The notes under the pieces: model-generated | Told to the model about the DNA's origin: nothing | The model's database searches: none | Seen by the model: only the letters and a program-made list of their open reading frames with translations | NCBI GenBank assembly: GCA_944322255.1 | Contig: CALUOK010000014.1 | Span: forward strand, 1 to 60,597 | Origin: Candidatus Methanomethylophilaceae archaeon | Lineage (GTDB): Archaea > Thermoplasmatota > Thermoplasmata > Methanomassiliicoccales > Methanomethylophilaceae | Length of the DNA stretch: 60,597 nucleotides | Direction of reading: 5' to 3' | Made by a program: the position numbers and the translations under genes | In this document: one piece after another, positions 43,101 to 49,727 of the stretch | Layout: every line of letters begins with the position of its first letter | Numbering within the stretch: the first letter of the stretch is position 1

Positions 43101-46100
43101 GACATCGCCATCTATGAGATTATTCGGTTTACTGACTGTGACTCCCAAGCTGTTGCTTCCTGTACCTGAGACCGCCGCAGTGATGTTCATGTCCACCTTG
43201 CCGAGCTCCGTCTGGACGAATTCCGCCTCGAATCCGGCGTAGAGCTTGTCGCCCTCATTATCGCCAGTGCCGTCGTAGATCTCGTGTCCGTGGAGCCCGT
43301 CATGGTCCTCCAGGGTCACGTTGGCTGTGCTGTTGCCCGTACCAGTTTCTGAGGGTGTCGCCACGACGCTGTTGAACCCGTGGCTGGGATCGACGTCGAG
43401 GCTCACACTGGGAGAGCCGACGACCTCCACCTTGGAACCGGACTCGATGAGCCCCACGGAGTCACTGATGTCCGATGTGACGTTCACAACCGACCCCACA
43501 GATGTTAACCCGTCCCCGTAGCCGCCCGCAGTGTTGCCGGAGACGTCACTGTTGTTCACCGTGATGGTGGAGGCACTCCCATCCTTAGGTTTCTCGATGT
43601 AGACCGCACCTCCGTCCCCCTCGGACATGTTGCCGATGATGGATGGCGGTACGTATCCATCGGATCCTTCAGCCTTGTTCTCTCCGATCGTCAGGCTTCC
43701 GCCGTCCTTGACGTAGATGGCGCTTCCGTCCCCTCCGGTCCAGTCAGGGTTCTCGGCCTTGTTGTAGTTCTGAATGGTGGTCCCGGACCCGACGGTCAGA
43801 GAGCCACCGTCCACCATGATGCCGCTTCCGGTTCCCGTATCTATGCCGTCGACGCGCTCGACCCCGTTACCGTCGATGGTAACGTCGGTCAGTGTCAGGT
43901 TTGACCCGCTGCCTATGACGAAAAGGGAACCGTTCCCGCCACCTTCGACATGGTCGATGGTGTGACCGTTACCGTCGATCACGAATTCACCGTCATCTCC
44001 CAGATTCGGAATGGTGATGGTGCCTGAATGCTCGGCATCCGCGTACATGTTCACAGTGACCTTGCTCGCACCTTCAAAGTCGTCACCGGGGTTGTTGAGG
44101 TAATCGACCAGTTCCTGGAAGGACCCGAACTGCTTGATCACGTTGGTCTGGCCATCCTTCTCGATGACCACTGTGAAAGGACTGTTGTACTGGGCTGCCG
44201 CCACGGAGATCCAGAGGCTGTTCTCGGAGTATGTGTGTCCGCCGGTGTCGATATCGTCTCCGGTCCTCGCATAGTGCCTGTTCTCTATGTCGAGGATCAC
44301 GCCTGCATCCATCCTGTCCGAGCGGAAGAACTCCACGAACCTCTTGTCCGCCTGGAGCCCCATCCACTCGTTCTTCGCGATCTGCACATCCTTGCTTGCG
44401 GTGGGAACTGAGGTGGTCCACACGCCTATGCTGCTTCCGTCCACCAGGCTTCCCCTGATGCCGAAGGTCTCGCCGTTGTTCAGACGCAGGTTCTTCTCCG
44501 TGGAGTCGGAGGCGTTCTGTTTGTTGCCCTCGATCACCAGCGGCTCGATGCTGCTGTAGTACCACTGGCCCTCAAGATTGCCGATACCTATCACGAGCCT
44601 CCCGGTCTGCTGGTAGGAACCCACGCCGCCTCCAATGTTGTCTATGATGGAACCGCCGGCAAGCTGGACGACTCCCTCCCACAGGTATATCCCTCCGGCG
44701 CCGCCGGATGCCTGGGCCCTGTTGTTGGAGATCGTTCCCCCCACTATGGTCGGTGATGATCCCACATCGTTGTGAACGAACCCTATCCCTCCGGCATAGT
44801 ATCCGGTGTTGCCGGTAATTGTACCGCCAGTCATCAGGAAGGTCGATTTTCCAGTGACACCAACACCGCCCACAGTGGTGGTCTGACCGGATGTGACGAA
44901 TCTCGTGAACCCTGTGTGACCGGTGATCATGGAGCCTTCCAAGATGTTGAGTGTGGGCTTGGCCCCGGACTGGCCTGCTCTGGGACCCACAAGCCACACC
45001 CCGCTCCCGCCGTTCTGCACCGTGCACCCGTCACCGAGCGTGAGCGTGGCGCCGTTGGTAACCAGCAGGGAGTTCTTCTCGGCTTTGCCGCTGCCGTCGA
45101 TGGTGATGTTTGTCAGAGTTACCGATACTCCGCTACCGGTGACCGTGATCAGGTCCCCAGCGGTGACTCCGCCGCGGAAGATCGTGCAGTCGTCCGCGTC
45201 GGAGGTGATGGTGACGCTGATGCTCCTGTTGAATGTGAGGGGGGAAGTCAGAGTGATGTCCGTCAACAGAGTGATGGTGGAGTTGGAGGTGGCCATGCTG
45301 TATGCATGAGCGATTGTCCTGTACGGGTTCTCACGGGACCCGTTACCGGCTGAGTCGCTTCCATAGGCACTGACATAGAGGTCGGAGTCCATCCTGAGAT
45401 AGATGTTCCCTCCGATGACTGCAGACTCAGAACTCACACGGTCGGAGTGGAAGTAACCATCTATGTTGGAATTCCCTGTACTGATCCGCACGGGCGCGGA
45501 GGCGGTCGGCACGGCAGAGGTGTAGACGCCGATGCTACTGTCGTCCGCCAACCCCCCTTGTACTTTGAACACCTTTCCGTCGAGCACCAGATTGGCGGCC
45601 GATCCGCCGATCTTGTTGCCCGTGATCTTCAGCGGTACGGTCGGATCCTGATCAGCGGTACCGATATTGATGGTCCCGGTATTGTTGTATGTCCTGACAC
45701 CCCCGCCGGTGTTGTTCTGGATGGTTCCGCCGTTGAGCGTCAGCGTCCCGTTCCACACGTAGATTGCCCCGTAGTTTCCACGGGATGTATTATTCTCAAT
45801 TGTTCCATCGTTGATGACTGCTGAAGAACCAGGAGCGAGGGTTATAGCCGAACCGTTGTTTGAAGTGTTGCCAGTGATGATTCCGCCATCCATGACCACC
45901 TTCCCGCCGCTCAGAACGGCGATTGCCCCGGCGGTGCTGTACGTCGGGTACGTGGTATAGAACATCCCTCCGCTGAAGTTCTGTATCTTTGCGCCTTCCT
46001 TGATATTGAGGGTGCCTGAGGACACCTTGATGCCTATCTGCCCGTTCTGTACGGTGGCCCTGTTATCGAGAGTGAGTGTTCCGCCGTTGATTTCGATAAG

Positions 46101-47603
46101 CGGACTGTCGACATTATTACCATCGACAGTTATATCCGCTAGTCTAACCTTAGCGCCAGAAGGAATCGTGAAAACGCCTGTGATCGAACGACTGCCACCA
46201 TGCGCACTGGTTATTGTGACTGTGCCTGTGCTTTCTCCAGAGAGTTCAGCTCCAGGAACGTTCGTCAGAAGGAAGATGGTAACATCGCCATTGACATTTT
46301 TTGCAACATCATACGCCTTTGAGACTGTCTTGTAAGGGCTGCCTCTAGTTCCGTTTCCGTTGGTATCATCCCCATTGGTATTCGAAACAAAAAGACCCTC
46401 GGAATTGAAAACGAAATAAACATCCCCATCTTCATGGGAGCTTGAAGATGATATTACGGTCTGACCGTCTTTGTTCACGAGATGATCGCTATCATACACC
46501 GCCGCCCCACAGTCACCATTCTTGAAACAGCCTAGAACAGAGTAGTCGCCACTTCCTTTCATGTATGACATCATTTGCTCGGAGACAGTGGCGAATTTTT
46601 TATCAGAATCGATGGTAGGAATTTCAGCGGATGTCACCACCGAACTACCTGTCTTAAGATTCCCGTTGATTACGATGGCGACGTCTCCAATTTTATTTAC
46701 TTTGAGTTCTGAAGATGGATTGAGACCTGGTTTCCCGATGTAGACCGTACCTGTATCGTACTTTCCAACATGTTGTGAACCGGTTCCGTTGCCAATGGTA
46801 CCTCCGGTCAGCGTCACATTCGCACCCCATAAGTGGATGTCATTACCACCAACGCTCGATTCAGAACCAGTCCTTGTGTTGTTAGCAATAGTTCCTCCTG
46901 AAATCTCAGCACTGGCACCACTTAAAATCGCAAGCCCCCCGGCATATGATCCTCCTGTATTGTTAGAGATCTCACCACCGGTCATTGTAAATTTGGCCAG
47001 ACTGCCCTCAACTAAAACTCCGCCTACTCTAGTGTTACCACTAAGAATGTTGGACACTACACATCCCGTGTTTTCGGTTACTTTGGCTCCTTCGAGGATT
47101 TCCAAGGAAGAATATCCAGTTCCTGTGTTATCTTGAACTACAACCCCCACGCCGCCTTTGGTAATTACACTCCCATCACCAAGAATCAGATGACCGTCTT
47201 CTGTTACCTTAATGGTTATAGCGCCGGACAAACCATTGACAGTCAGATTCTCTATAACGAGAGTGGATCCATTTGACACTGTTATTGGACTGATACCCGT
47301 GAAACTGATTGTAGAGCCGTTTCCAACCAGTTTATACAGCTTTCCATCATCAAAATTTAATCCTTGAGAAATTCCCGTGATTGCTGTAACCGTGATAATG
47401 ACTTTATCGTAGCTACCATTATCATCAACCGCAGAGGTTAATTGTTCGGCATTCGAAGCAAATATGTTTTGGGCCCCTTCCCATTCAAGGATATCGGCAT
47501 CCGCGACTGCCTCCTGGTCTGCAGTCAACACGATTGCCGACGAGAGCGCCATCACAAGAACGACCGCTATGGTCGCCATAGCATTCTCTTTTCTGATTCT
47601 CAT
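31116..47603 (-). CDS. Giant adhesin-like surface protein (about 5,495 residues)
   Basis: Approximate layout: signal peptide 1-30 (TIAVVLVMALSSAIVL). Parallel beta-helix, adhesin/pectate-lyase-like domains about 40-1600, with the start motif GNGTRGSPYKTVSKAYD near 410, GNGSRENPYRTIAHAYS near 745, and GGxIxxNTxxxxGGG-type rungs. An alpha-helical segment spans about 1600-1715. Five glycine-rich modules (GGNGGDGG runs) cover about 1708-4710. A Pro/Glu linker (PEPEPEPEPD) leads to eight 80-residue beta-sandwich-like repeats at about 4748-5390. Three membrane helices and an acidic tail ENSEEEEV end the protein. It is exported, held by its C-terminus, and presumably a long fibre for adhesion or shielding. 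The ATG at 47603 is preferred over 47645 because a TATA box (47641-47654) overlaps the latter and GGAG lies seven bases upstream of the former. Confidence 0.9.
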   Translation of the reverse strand: MRIRKENAMATIAVVLVMALSSAIVLTADQEAVADADILEWEGAQNIFASNAEQLTSAVDDNGSYDKVIITVTAITGISQGLNFDDGKLYKLVGNGSTISFTGISPITVSNGSTLVIENLTVNGLSGAITIKVTEDGHLILGDGSVITKGGVGVVVQDNTGTGYSSLEILEGAKVTENTGCVVSNILSGNTRVGGVLVEGSLAKFTMTGGEISNNTGGSYAGGLAILSGASAEISGGTIANNTRTGSESSVGGNDIHLWGANVTLTGGTIGNGTGSQHVGKYDTGTVYIGKPGLNPSSELKVNKIGDVAIVINGNLKTGSSVVTSAEIPTIDSDKKFATVSEQMMSYMKGSGDYSVLGCFKNGDCGAAVYDSDHLVNKDGQTVISSSSSHEDGDVYFVFNSEGLFVSNTNGDDTNGNGTRGSPYKTVSKAYDVAKNVNGDVTIFLLTNVPGAELSGESTGTVTITSAHGGSRSITGVFTIPSGAKVRLADITVDGNNVDSPLIEINGGTLTLDNRATVQNGQIGIKVSSGTLNIKEGAKIQNFSGGMFYTTYPTYSTAGAIAVLSGGKVVMDGGIITGNTSNNGSAITLAPGSSAVINDGTIENNTSRGNYGAIYVWNGTLTLNGGTIQNNTGGGVRTYNNTGTINIGTADQDPTVPLKITGNKIGGSAANLVLDGKVFKVQGGLADDSSIGVYTSAVPTASAPVRISTGNSNIDGYFHSDRVSSESAVIGGNIYLRMDSDLYVSAYGSDSAGNGSRENPYRTIAHAYSMATSNSTITLLTDITLTSPLTFNRSISVTITSDADDCTIFRGGVTAGDLITVTGSGVSVTLTNITIDGSGKAEKNSLLVTNGATLTLGDGCTVQNGGSGVWLVGPRAGQSGAKPTLNILEGSMITGHTGFTRFVTSGQTTTVGGVGVTGKSTFLMTGGTITGNTGYYAGGIGFVHNDVGSSPTIVGGTISNNRAQASGGAGGIYLWEGVVQLAGGSIIDNIGGGVGSYQQTGRLVIGIGNLEGQWYYSSIEPLVIEGNKQNASDSTEKNLRLNNGETFGIRGSLVDGSSIGVWTTSVPTASKDVQIAKNEWMGLQADKRFVEFFRSDRMDAGVILDIENRHYARTGDDIDTGGHTYSENSLWISVAAAQYNSPFTVVIEKDGQTNVIKQFGSFQELVDYLNNPGDDFEGASKVTVNMYADAEHSGTITIPNLGDDGEFVIDGNGHTIDHVEGGGNGSLFVIGSGSNLTLTDVTIDGNGVERVDGIDTGTGSGIMVDGGSLTVGSGTTIQNYNKAENPDWTGGDGSAIYVKDGGSLTIGENKAEGSDGYVPPSIIGNMSEGDGGAVYIEKPKDGSASTITVNNSDVSGNTAGGYGDGLTSVGSVVNVTSDISDSVGLIESGSKVEVVGSPSVSLDVDPSHGFNSVVATPSETGTGNSTANVTLEDHDGLHGHEIYDGTGDNEGDKLYAGFEAEFVQTELGKVDMNITAAVSGTGSNSLGVTVSKPNNLIDGDVSGETTGTNPWASQDYTITGDGKVDVSITGTLTTDGSSGTYEDSYFIIHETDREGRTDGLVEGAGTDIMAGAGTYVTDVNGNRVMFDGTESIPAHTIATDDRGNARFELPNGDVSVIDIGQQVLNSYKAEMQEKLEHILNDFGFDEETVSNIKQSITDALEEVTYPTDGPVSMDSLIGAVDKVFNDSIMDMLKEAFGDNVTVTGDSESGFVVDVNGNIGESVTISGSLGDVTVNLNGHTISNNEGEPAITINDDVKEENQGSDVATGTDLVINGPGSVIGSDGSDASDDSAATDGSAGILVDSPDCSITVTGDAVVQGGSGGDANSTQTTPGNGGAGIDGYIGIGTVEGETVISGGTQVTVEDGGQVIGGDGGKGIEGDGNAGGTGGSGIVTGGDVSVDDGKVSGGNGGDIADGDGIGGTGGTGGDAINAGGNVDITNGSEVSGGNGGSGETTGEGEGAVTVPGISGGDGGSAVSGVTTTVGDGGESQEVGSYPDSVVVDDSDVSGGNGGDGTDSTTADGGQAGDGGDAIVSEGPVDITNGSEVSGGSGGQGGDGSGSHKEEETDVPNDGGDGGSGGSAVNVPDGSVSGVDVTIDGSTVSGGSAGNGGDSENGTGGNGGDGGTAVDNIPDGESKEDAGTAGTTTVTGGSEVTGGAGGQGGGGSIAGSVDGEINTGNGGNGGDAIKGNASVDTSGTGNSQVNGGAGGDAGSVDTGKAPSGGDGGSAISGGNDVDIGGKDTVIGGGAGGDGGDSKGDKEETGTEDDVGGNGGNGGSAIEWPTSEGSIDMGDSQIAGGIITGGNGGNGGSGGTPGDEPDKSTSGNGGTGGTGGSVKLPENSKPSDATAGDGGNGGTANDGTGGTGGTGGEASNADAGNGGTGGTATGESDSAKPGNGGTGGSIDSGSTGKPGNGGDSAPGGKPGHGGTGSDNTQGRPGTTVPSAPVEDGQSGTTVDDIYQDLVDNEDAIYPGSDGIEITYDPEKGYVIKLEDDYDGTLHIPDTWGKVTIDLNGHDINGEPGKPAIEFGSENGNGTAVDIVNSRPSVGGSINGGDGTSESPAGSPAISAEDGFSNEGSITVGPGVVVNGGDGYDAASGTGGTGGAGIDLGIPITVNGGVVNGGNGGDGQTGGAGGDGIASSSDVTVKNNGSVTGGDAGKSSGGAGAAEGGSGIESNGGTVTVEDSAVQGGNGGNNIGSGAGGNGGDGISGTPSDIDSDGSTITGGNGGSSGSGAGGNGGSGISTDSGSPNIDIDDSHITGGDGGAGNNSASTSGTPSGNGGSGINTGGNVQIDDSTVSGGNGGDGNDATGENQNGGAGGNGGDAITGSGTLDSDNTDFTGGNGGNGGDASNGTAGNGGDGGSPIDKDADSTSSDSITGGDIAGGNGGNGGNGAAGGNGGNGGDVSIPNNSSPDKVVSGDGGNGGDGTQATVPEGGSITDNGFGGNGGDGGDISIGSGSHADVVESGSGGDGGNGTVNGPANETPSSEASDGNHVGGNGGDGGLITGAGNSTDVSAGDGGAGGNATNTGSQSEPDDKPAATGGAGGAGGDTDRGSAGDGGSGGAGHGTDTDGGAGGAGGRGNGATGSSGNGGSGGNSDEGNGGAGGTAGTSSNDAAPGNNGNSGTSAPQAPSDEGLEGAIDRITEGLSDEDKKDVTVTFDPEKGYVIKLEDDIEGTLTIPDDLGKVTVDMNGHNIAGKPGEPAIEVVHVPAGEDAPARTGVVVDIINSNPTVGGTITGGDGFMDTENPSDSHPDGSPAISVDPTVPNGSITVNGGVEVVGGDGAGAGSPLEDGNAGAGGAGIDADVPITVTDGGKVSGGDGGSSQNGNGGAGGAGIETTEDVTVTDGGKVSGGDGGYGSTTGSDKVVSGDGGDGIVTDGGDVTISGGSEVSGGDGGGKADGNEAPGSDGGNGGSGVSGYPDNVVVDNSTVTGGDAGDGGNGTGTAPAGDGGQGGTGIDGAQDAEVSNGSTVGGGQGGEGGDGKGDTPGGAGGAGGDGISSIVGDTDIDDSVITGGNAGVGGDSENGQAGTGGQGGDAVDVTGTVEIDNSTATGGDGAQGGDATGTGSGGDGGDGGHAVNGGDKVTSGNSDLTGGDGAQGGDATGTGSGGDGGDGASPIESDGNVTVTDGDMSGGDAGAGGDSNNGQGGAGGNGGGVNVPSGSTPDNVTTGNGGAGGSTTGNGMPGAGGDAGDKTGPGTPDKTVGGDGGDGGKGPGDVQGPGGDGGDAGTGSNTTGGNAGTGSPGGRPGNGAVSGVSEDGIADFLEKVNSANTETGFHIDKSDVRYDPDKGFVIEIDGEVSNGIVIPDNVGKVTIDLNGNDVKNPDGPAISIDHVDGGTGADVSIVSEDEEGKPIAGSEVSGGTGADGNGMPGVSVGDGVAGGSISIGPGITVNGGDGAGGTSERPEGGQGGAGIESTVPVTIKDSVVNAGDGGDALAGSGSDGGDGGAAVDVTGGGRVDIDDSQLNGGNGGNGASDSDGPGGDGGNGGPAVSAPSSNVTADRSDLVGGNGGDAGNGGGTDDNGAGNTGGDGGDGGAGTAPGTTINSTDSDISGGNGGAGGNGADNDLGAGGSGGNGGQGGKPVSTPTGSQITGGVISGGNGGDAGNGGTGNGGDSEESNGGAGGQGGNGGDVTLPNGSRPGSAVAGDGGAGGDSLNTDANDKPTASGSGQGGPGGNGGSVTGAPGTAGNGGAAGAGVAGDDGQPAKGGQGGTSPSGGADGVNGPDGATVKDQSSLDVIKNEITDGWADADKDKVDVTQDPDGTIHITVKDDVEGTLTIPDDLGKVVIDTGGHTITGKPGEPAIEITHEGDDTTTPAGTGVDVTITGGGNIIGGDGFVDGSGSSHPDGAPAISVDPSVPGGSITVDGNTTITGGNGHEVTSEGATTEGTGGAGGAGIESDIPVTVEDGTVSGGNGGDNAAGPGGNGGSGITGGADVTVNQDGTVSGGNGGQGGPEADGSSTGTPADGAPGGNGGSGIDTTGRVEVNGGTVQGGDGGTGADAQSPSDDGNDPGSTAGQGGQGGSGIGGKPSGVETNGGTIGGGNGGQGGQGASDGNQDDGTSGPTEDGADGGVGGSAIDIEGDSLIDLNPGADGNGTDVVAGQGGDGGDGAGDGDGGDGGDAGNTVDAPGSSISSEDTDFTGSPGGNGGDAPGSGAGGNGGTGSKPVGPNAGFRPAATGGSMVPGQGGSPGMSVSGDPGYTGGSGPSNVNTSNSTNPPSPEPVEPEPEPEPEPDNPSHGGGGGGTSSGTDVDPEIGDDDKIYITVKPEAGKEYNIRDESGNLVYPEWESGTGEIVFGPLEPGQDYEVVSRAPGSTTVTVEETVETPEEPEIVVTGTSSESVTIATEQGVRYEITDSAGKVVATFTGDGSEHTVSGLDPNETYYATATSEKDGMKLEVGPQMVRPPMDANVTGITKHDQVYIHVDDENGWEYRVVDENGNVVFDWTSPTDGQVSFGPLPEGDYVIEGRDPATGETVYDKNVDVPIMPSRVTSDSDSLTVTTEDSNKKYMLTDKDGNSIPGPNGEVWVTGTGGDVTWPGLDPSEDYFLWIQTGEGEDALLFGPETVKTGTHEVTVTGQATNDRVTVTVDNMDPSREYAVVDSNGNVVGGWVPGTEGSADFSGLEFGEDYKVVSRPAGSNETTVEEEFTVPAKPVADIVGSTDTTVTVDTDEGVRYQVVDSHGNPVLGPDGQVWVEGTGGEVTWSGLDPEEDYYIYAETEDGIFQLETGPVHVKPAREPAVGGVVTDEGCFVKVTTTPGKEYAVVGDDGSLIVGWTPEDGSGSLLLGPIAPGTSFQVIERDQGTEGDGEVIGGATFPEVPSMPGTGDVTSGEDGTTLTVPTEEGLIYIVTDEDGNPVPGPGGAIQVVGTGEDMTWTGLDPEKDYSLTVKVPAGDFTVTVGPELVRPAVEGGEAAVGDGDRCYTWIVIVLVLVVYMLFLLLVHREGEYDRLAWMGTLVALVVDAVLLVLGDLCGWCVVALALTLAVMAVMWWHYNRQVENSEEEEV
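31440..33380 (-). repeat. Eight tandem beta-sandwich-like repeats, two alternating types
   Basis: Within the giant protein, about 80-residue units alternate. Type A has GKEYNIRDESGNLVYPEW... FGPLEPGQDYEVVSR. Type B has GVRYEITDSAGKVV... SGLDPNETYYATA. Four A/B pairs are recognisable by the recurring GLDP(x)2(D/E)Y and DxxGN motifs. They resemble Fn3/Ig stalk domains and end 40-50 bases before the membrane helices. Confidence 0.75.
33470..42480 (-). repeat. Five-module glycine-rich region of the giant protein
   Basis: Each module opens with a header such as DPEKGYVIKLEDD, then IPDDLGKVTVDMNGHNI and GKPGEPAIE, at about 42480, 40190, 38160, 36280 and 34860. It then runs into long GGNGGDGG sequence with a recurrent rung-like unit (ITNGSEVSGGNGGxG). 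Header wording differs between modules, so the modules are old duplications. The GGx triplet periodicity suggests a polyglycine-II-like fold. Confidence 0.8.
36781..36965 (-). repeat. Recent 120-bp tandem duplication inside the giant gene
   Basis: Bases 36781-36845 and 36901-36965 differ at one position only and are exactly 120 bp (40 codons) apart. Both encode TGGDGAQGGDATGTGSGG. This is a fresh slippage or unequal-recombination event, in contrast to the diverged large modules. Confidence 0.85.
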
Positions 47604-47610
47604 ACTAACA

Positions 47611-47654
47611 CTCCAGAACTTACCATTGTGTCCAGCCCAGTTCATATTTAATCT
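47611..47654 (-). promoter_or_regulatory. Promoter and ribosome-binding site of the giant gene
   Basis: A TATA-like box AGATTAAATATGAA (minus strand, 47641-47654) and GGAG (47611-47614), seven bases before the ATG at 47603. Further upstream the pair gctcaaatatccg (47718-47730) and gctcaaattccg (47746-47757) is a short direct repeat that might bind a regulator. Confidence 0.55.
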
Positions 47655-47873
47655 GCCGCCGGCTGCCGCGACCCTCTAACGCTTCCTATTACGCGCGTCT
47701 ATTAAAGATTTAAGCACGCTCAAATATCCGTTAAAACCTGAACATGCTCAAATTCCGCGCACACCCCCGAAAATCCCATGTTTTCCCATGTCTGGCACAT
47801 GCGTCCATCCAACATAATCCGTCCATCCGGACCATCCGCAACAATCATATCGGCCCCCGCGGAATACGGACGC

Positions 47874-48779
47874 ATGCTGGGCTACACCGTGCCGGCCTAC
47901 GGAAGGCTCTCACCCGCGGACCTCTCACTGTACCGCAGGTACTACTGCGAGACCTGCCACCAGCTCCGCGACGGCTTCGGCCTCACCGGCACCCTCACGG
48001 TCAACTACGACATGACCTTCAACACCGTCCTGCTCTGCGGGATCACCGGCCAGGCCCTCGATGTGGGACCCACCGAGAAGACCATATGCGTCCTGGAGCA
48101 CAGCAAGACCGACGCGGACCTCATGCACGCAATGGCCGCCTACACCCTGATCCTCACGAAATGGGAGCTACACGACGACGACACCGACGACCCCTCCCTC
48201 AAGAACAAAGCGATATCCCTCACCCTGAACCGCGCCATACAGAAGGCTGTCAGAGAGTATCCGGAGTACGACGCCATGGTGGGTGAGGGCTTCGAGGACC
48301 TAAGGAGGCTCGAGCTCGACGGCTGCAAGGACGCCTGCCTCATGGGCCGCACCTTCGGGAAGGGCCTGATCGGCGCACTTGAGGACATCGCCGGCGATTC
48401 CTACACCGAGGAGCTCGGAGAGGTGTTCACCGAGCTCAGCACCGCAGTCTACATCATGGACGCCATCGACGACCTGGACGAGGACTTCATGGAGGGGACC
48501 TACAACCCCCTGCTTCCCGACACCGGGTTCGTCAACGCCCGGAGGTACATCGACGGCAACGTCTTCCGCTTCACCGACCTCGTCAACCGGACGGTGGGCG
48601 GGATGCAGTCCTCGTACTCGAAGGTCAGAGGGGACATGAAGGGCAACGTCTCCCTCTGCGACAACATCGTCTACTTCGGCATACCGGAGTCCGCCCGCAG
48701 GGTGATCTCCGGCGGGTCCCAGGCGAAGGCGTCCATCAAGAACATGTTCTCCAACAGGAGCGCCAGGATGTCAGACCGA
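47874..48779 (+). CDS. DUF5685 family protein; 3' end uncertain
   Basis: About 300 residues from MLGYTVPAYGRLSPADLSLYRRYYCETC. The opening, with CETC, and the later DAIDDLDEDFMEGTYNPLL are typical of DUF5685, an all-helical family of unknown function whose Asp-rich motif recalls metal-binding isoprenoid-type folds. Family proteins end near KASIKNMF. Here that end is reached at about 48750, but no stop codon follows. The frame runs on through sequence antisense to the small Cys-rich gene and merges with the next plus-strand gene, closing only at 49727. In the next frame a TAG occurs at about 48792, so loss of a stop or a one-base indel is likely. The given end is therefore approximate. Confidence 0.75.
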
Positions 48780-49004
48780 TCCCGAGGGGTCGTAGAGCGA
48801 GCACACGTCCAACTCGAACATACCCTCGCCGGTCCTCCCGCACACCCCTCCGGAGTAGGAGGAGCAGTTCTCGCAGCACCCCGGTCTGTACCTGCCGCAT
48901 GTCCCGTCCCTGTCCGTGGGCCTCGACTCCGGGAGGCACACCCACATGTCCCCGGCGTGCCTGCAGAACCTGCAGGTGCGGCATTTGCGGTAGCTCTCGT
49001 CCAT
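48771..49004 (-). CDS. Small cysteine-rich (metal- or Fe-S-binding) protein
   Basis: 77 residues with ten cysteines: CRTCRFC at 8-14, Cys23, Cys36, CCENC at 43-47, Cys55 and Cys68. The spacing suggests one or two structural zinc or Fe-S sites. There is no membrane segment. It lies tail-to-tail with the DUF5685 gene. The long plus-strand frame running across it makes a low-complexity, Pro/Ala/Arg-rich product, typical of antisense translation, so this strand is taken as the real one. No family is recognised. Confidence 0.65.
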   Translation of the reverse strand: MDESYRKCRTCRFCRHAGDMWVCLPESRPTDRDGTCGRYRPGCCENCSSYSGGVCGRTGEGMFELDVCSLYDPSGSV

Positions 49005-49154
49005 GGTGACCCGGATGGCCCGATCCGAGAAAAAGCCGTCGGCCGGGTTCCGACCGTTCGTTCGGTGATGGACGGACGCGCCGATGCCCGGACCTCTGCG
49101 CCGGACCGGCTCCTATCGCCAGCTTTATACGCGATTTCCCGATTCCCACGGTTC

Positions 49155-49727
49155 ATGACGATCACAGTGGCCTACATGGGCATCCCCGGATCCAACTCGG
49201 AGCAGGCGGCGACGGAGTTCGCCGCCAAGATGGGATGGGACGAGTACGAACTTCTGCCCAGGGTCGACTCCAGGGGCGTCGTGGACGCCATGGACCTGGA
49301 GGGCGCCGACTACGGCGTTGTGGCCGTCGCCAACATCAACGCCGGGCCGGTGGAGGAGACCCGCATCGCCCTGGAGGGCAGGGACGACATCGAGTTCGTC
49401 CTCAGCTTCTGGGTCCCGATCCACCACTGCGTGTTCGTCAGGGAGGGCTACGACGGGCCGATCAACCACATCGCCTCCCACATCCAGGCGCTGCTCCAGA
49501 CCAAGGGGAACCTGGAGAGGCTGTTCCCCGGCACCGACAGGATCGAGGTGGAGGACACCGCCGTCGCGGCGGAGTACCTCTCCGAGGGGAAGCTCCCCGA
49601 GGACACCGCGGTGGTCTGCAGGAGGAACGCCGGCCAGATGTTCCACCTGAGGATGATCCACGAGAACATCGAGGACCGCGCCGACAACATGACCGAGTTC
49701 CACCTCCTCCGCAAGGGGTCCGCATGA
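49155..49727 (+). CDS. Prephenate dehydratase-like protein
   Basis: 190 residues. GIPGSNSEQAATEFA matches the GPxGSYSExA start of the prephenate dehydratase fold. A central FVREGYDGPINHIASHIQAL and a later VEDTAVAAEYLSEGKLPEDTAVVC match the family's Q/L and DTAxAA motifs. The usual TRF near the end reads NMTEFHLL, a departure at the active-site Arg. It may therefore act on another substrate, or bind phenylalanine/prephenate without catalysis; no ACT domain follows. A TATA-like box (ctttatac, about 49125-49132) lies 26 bases upstream. The coiled-coil gene overlaps its stop (ATGA). Confidence 0.75.
   Translation: MTITVAYMGIPGSNSEQAATEFAAKMGWDEYELLPRVDSRGVVDAMDLEGADYGVVAVANINAGPVEETRIALEGRDDIEFVLSFWVPIHHCVFVREGYDGPINHIASHIQALLQTKGNLERLFPGTDRIEVEDTAVAAEYLSEGKLPEDTAVVCRRNAGQMFHLRMIHENIEDRADNMTEFHLLRKGSA

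Noticed and set aside
48780-49154. Fusion of DUF5685 and prephenate dehydratase-like proteins as one 649-residue product
   Set aside because: The linker is Pro/Ala/Arg-rich and antisense to a credible Cys-rich gene; the second domain has its own TATA box and ATG.
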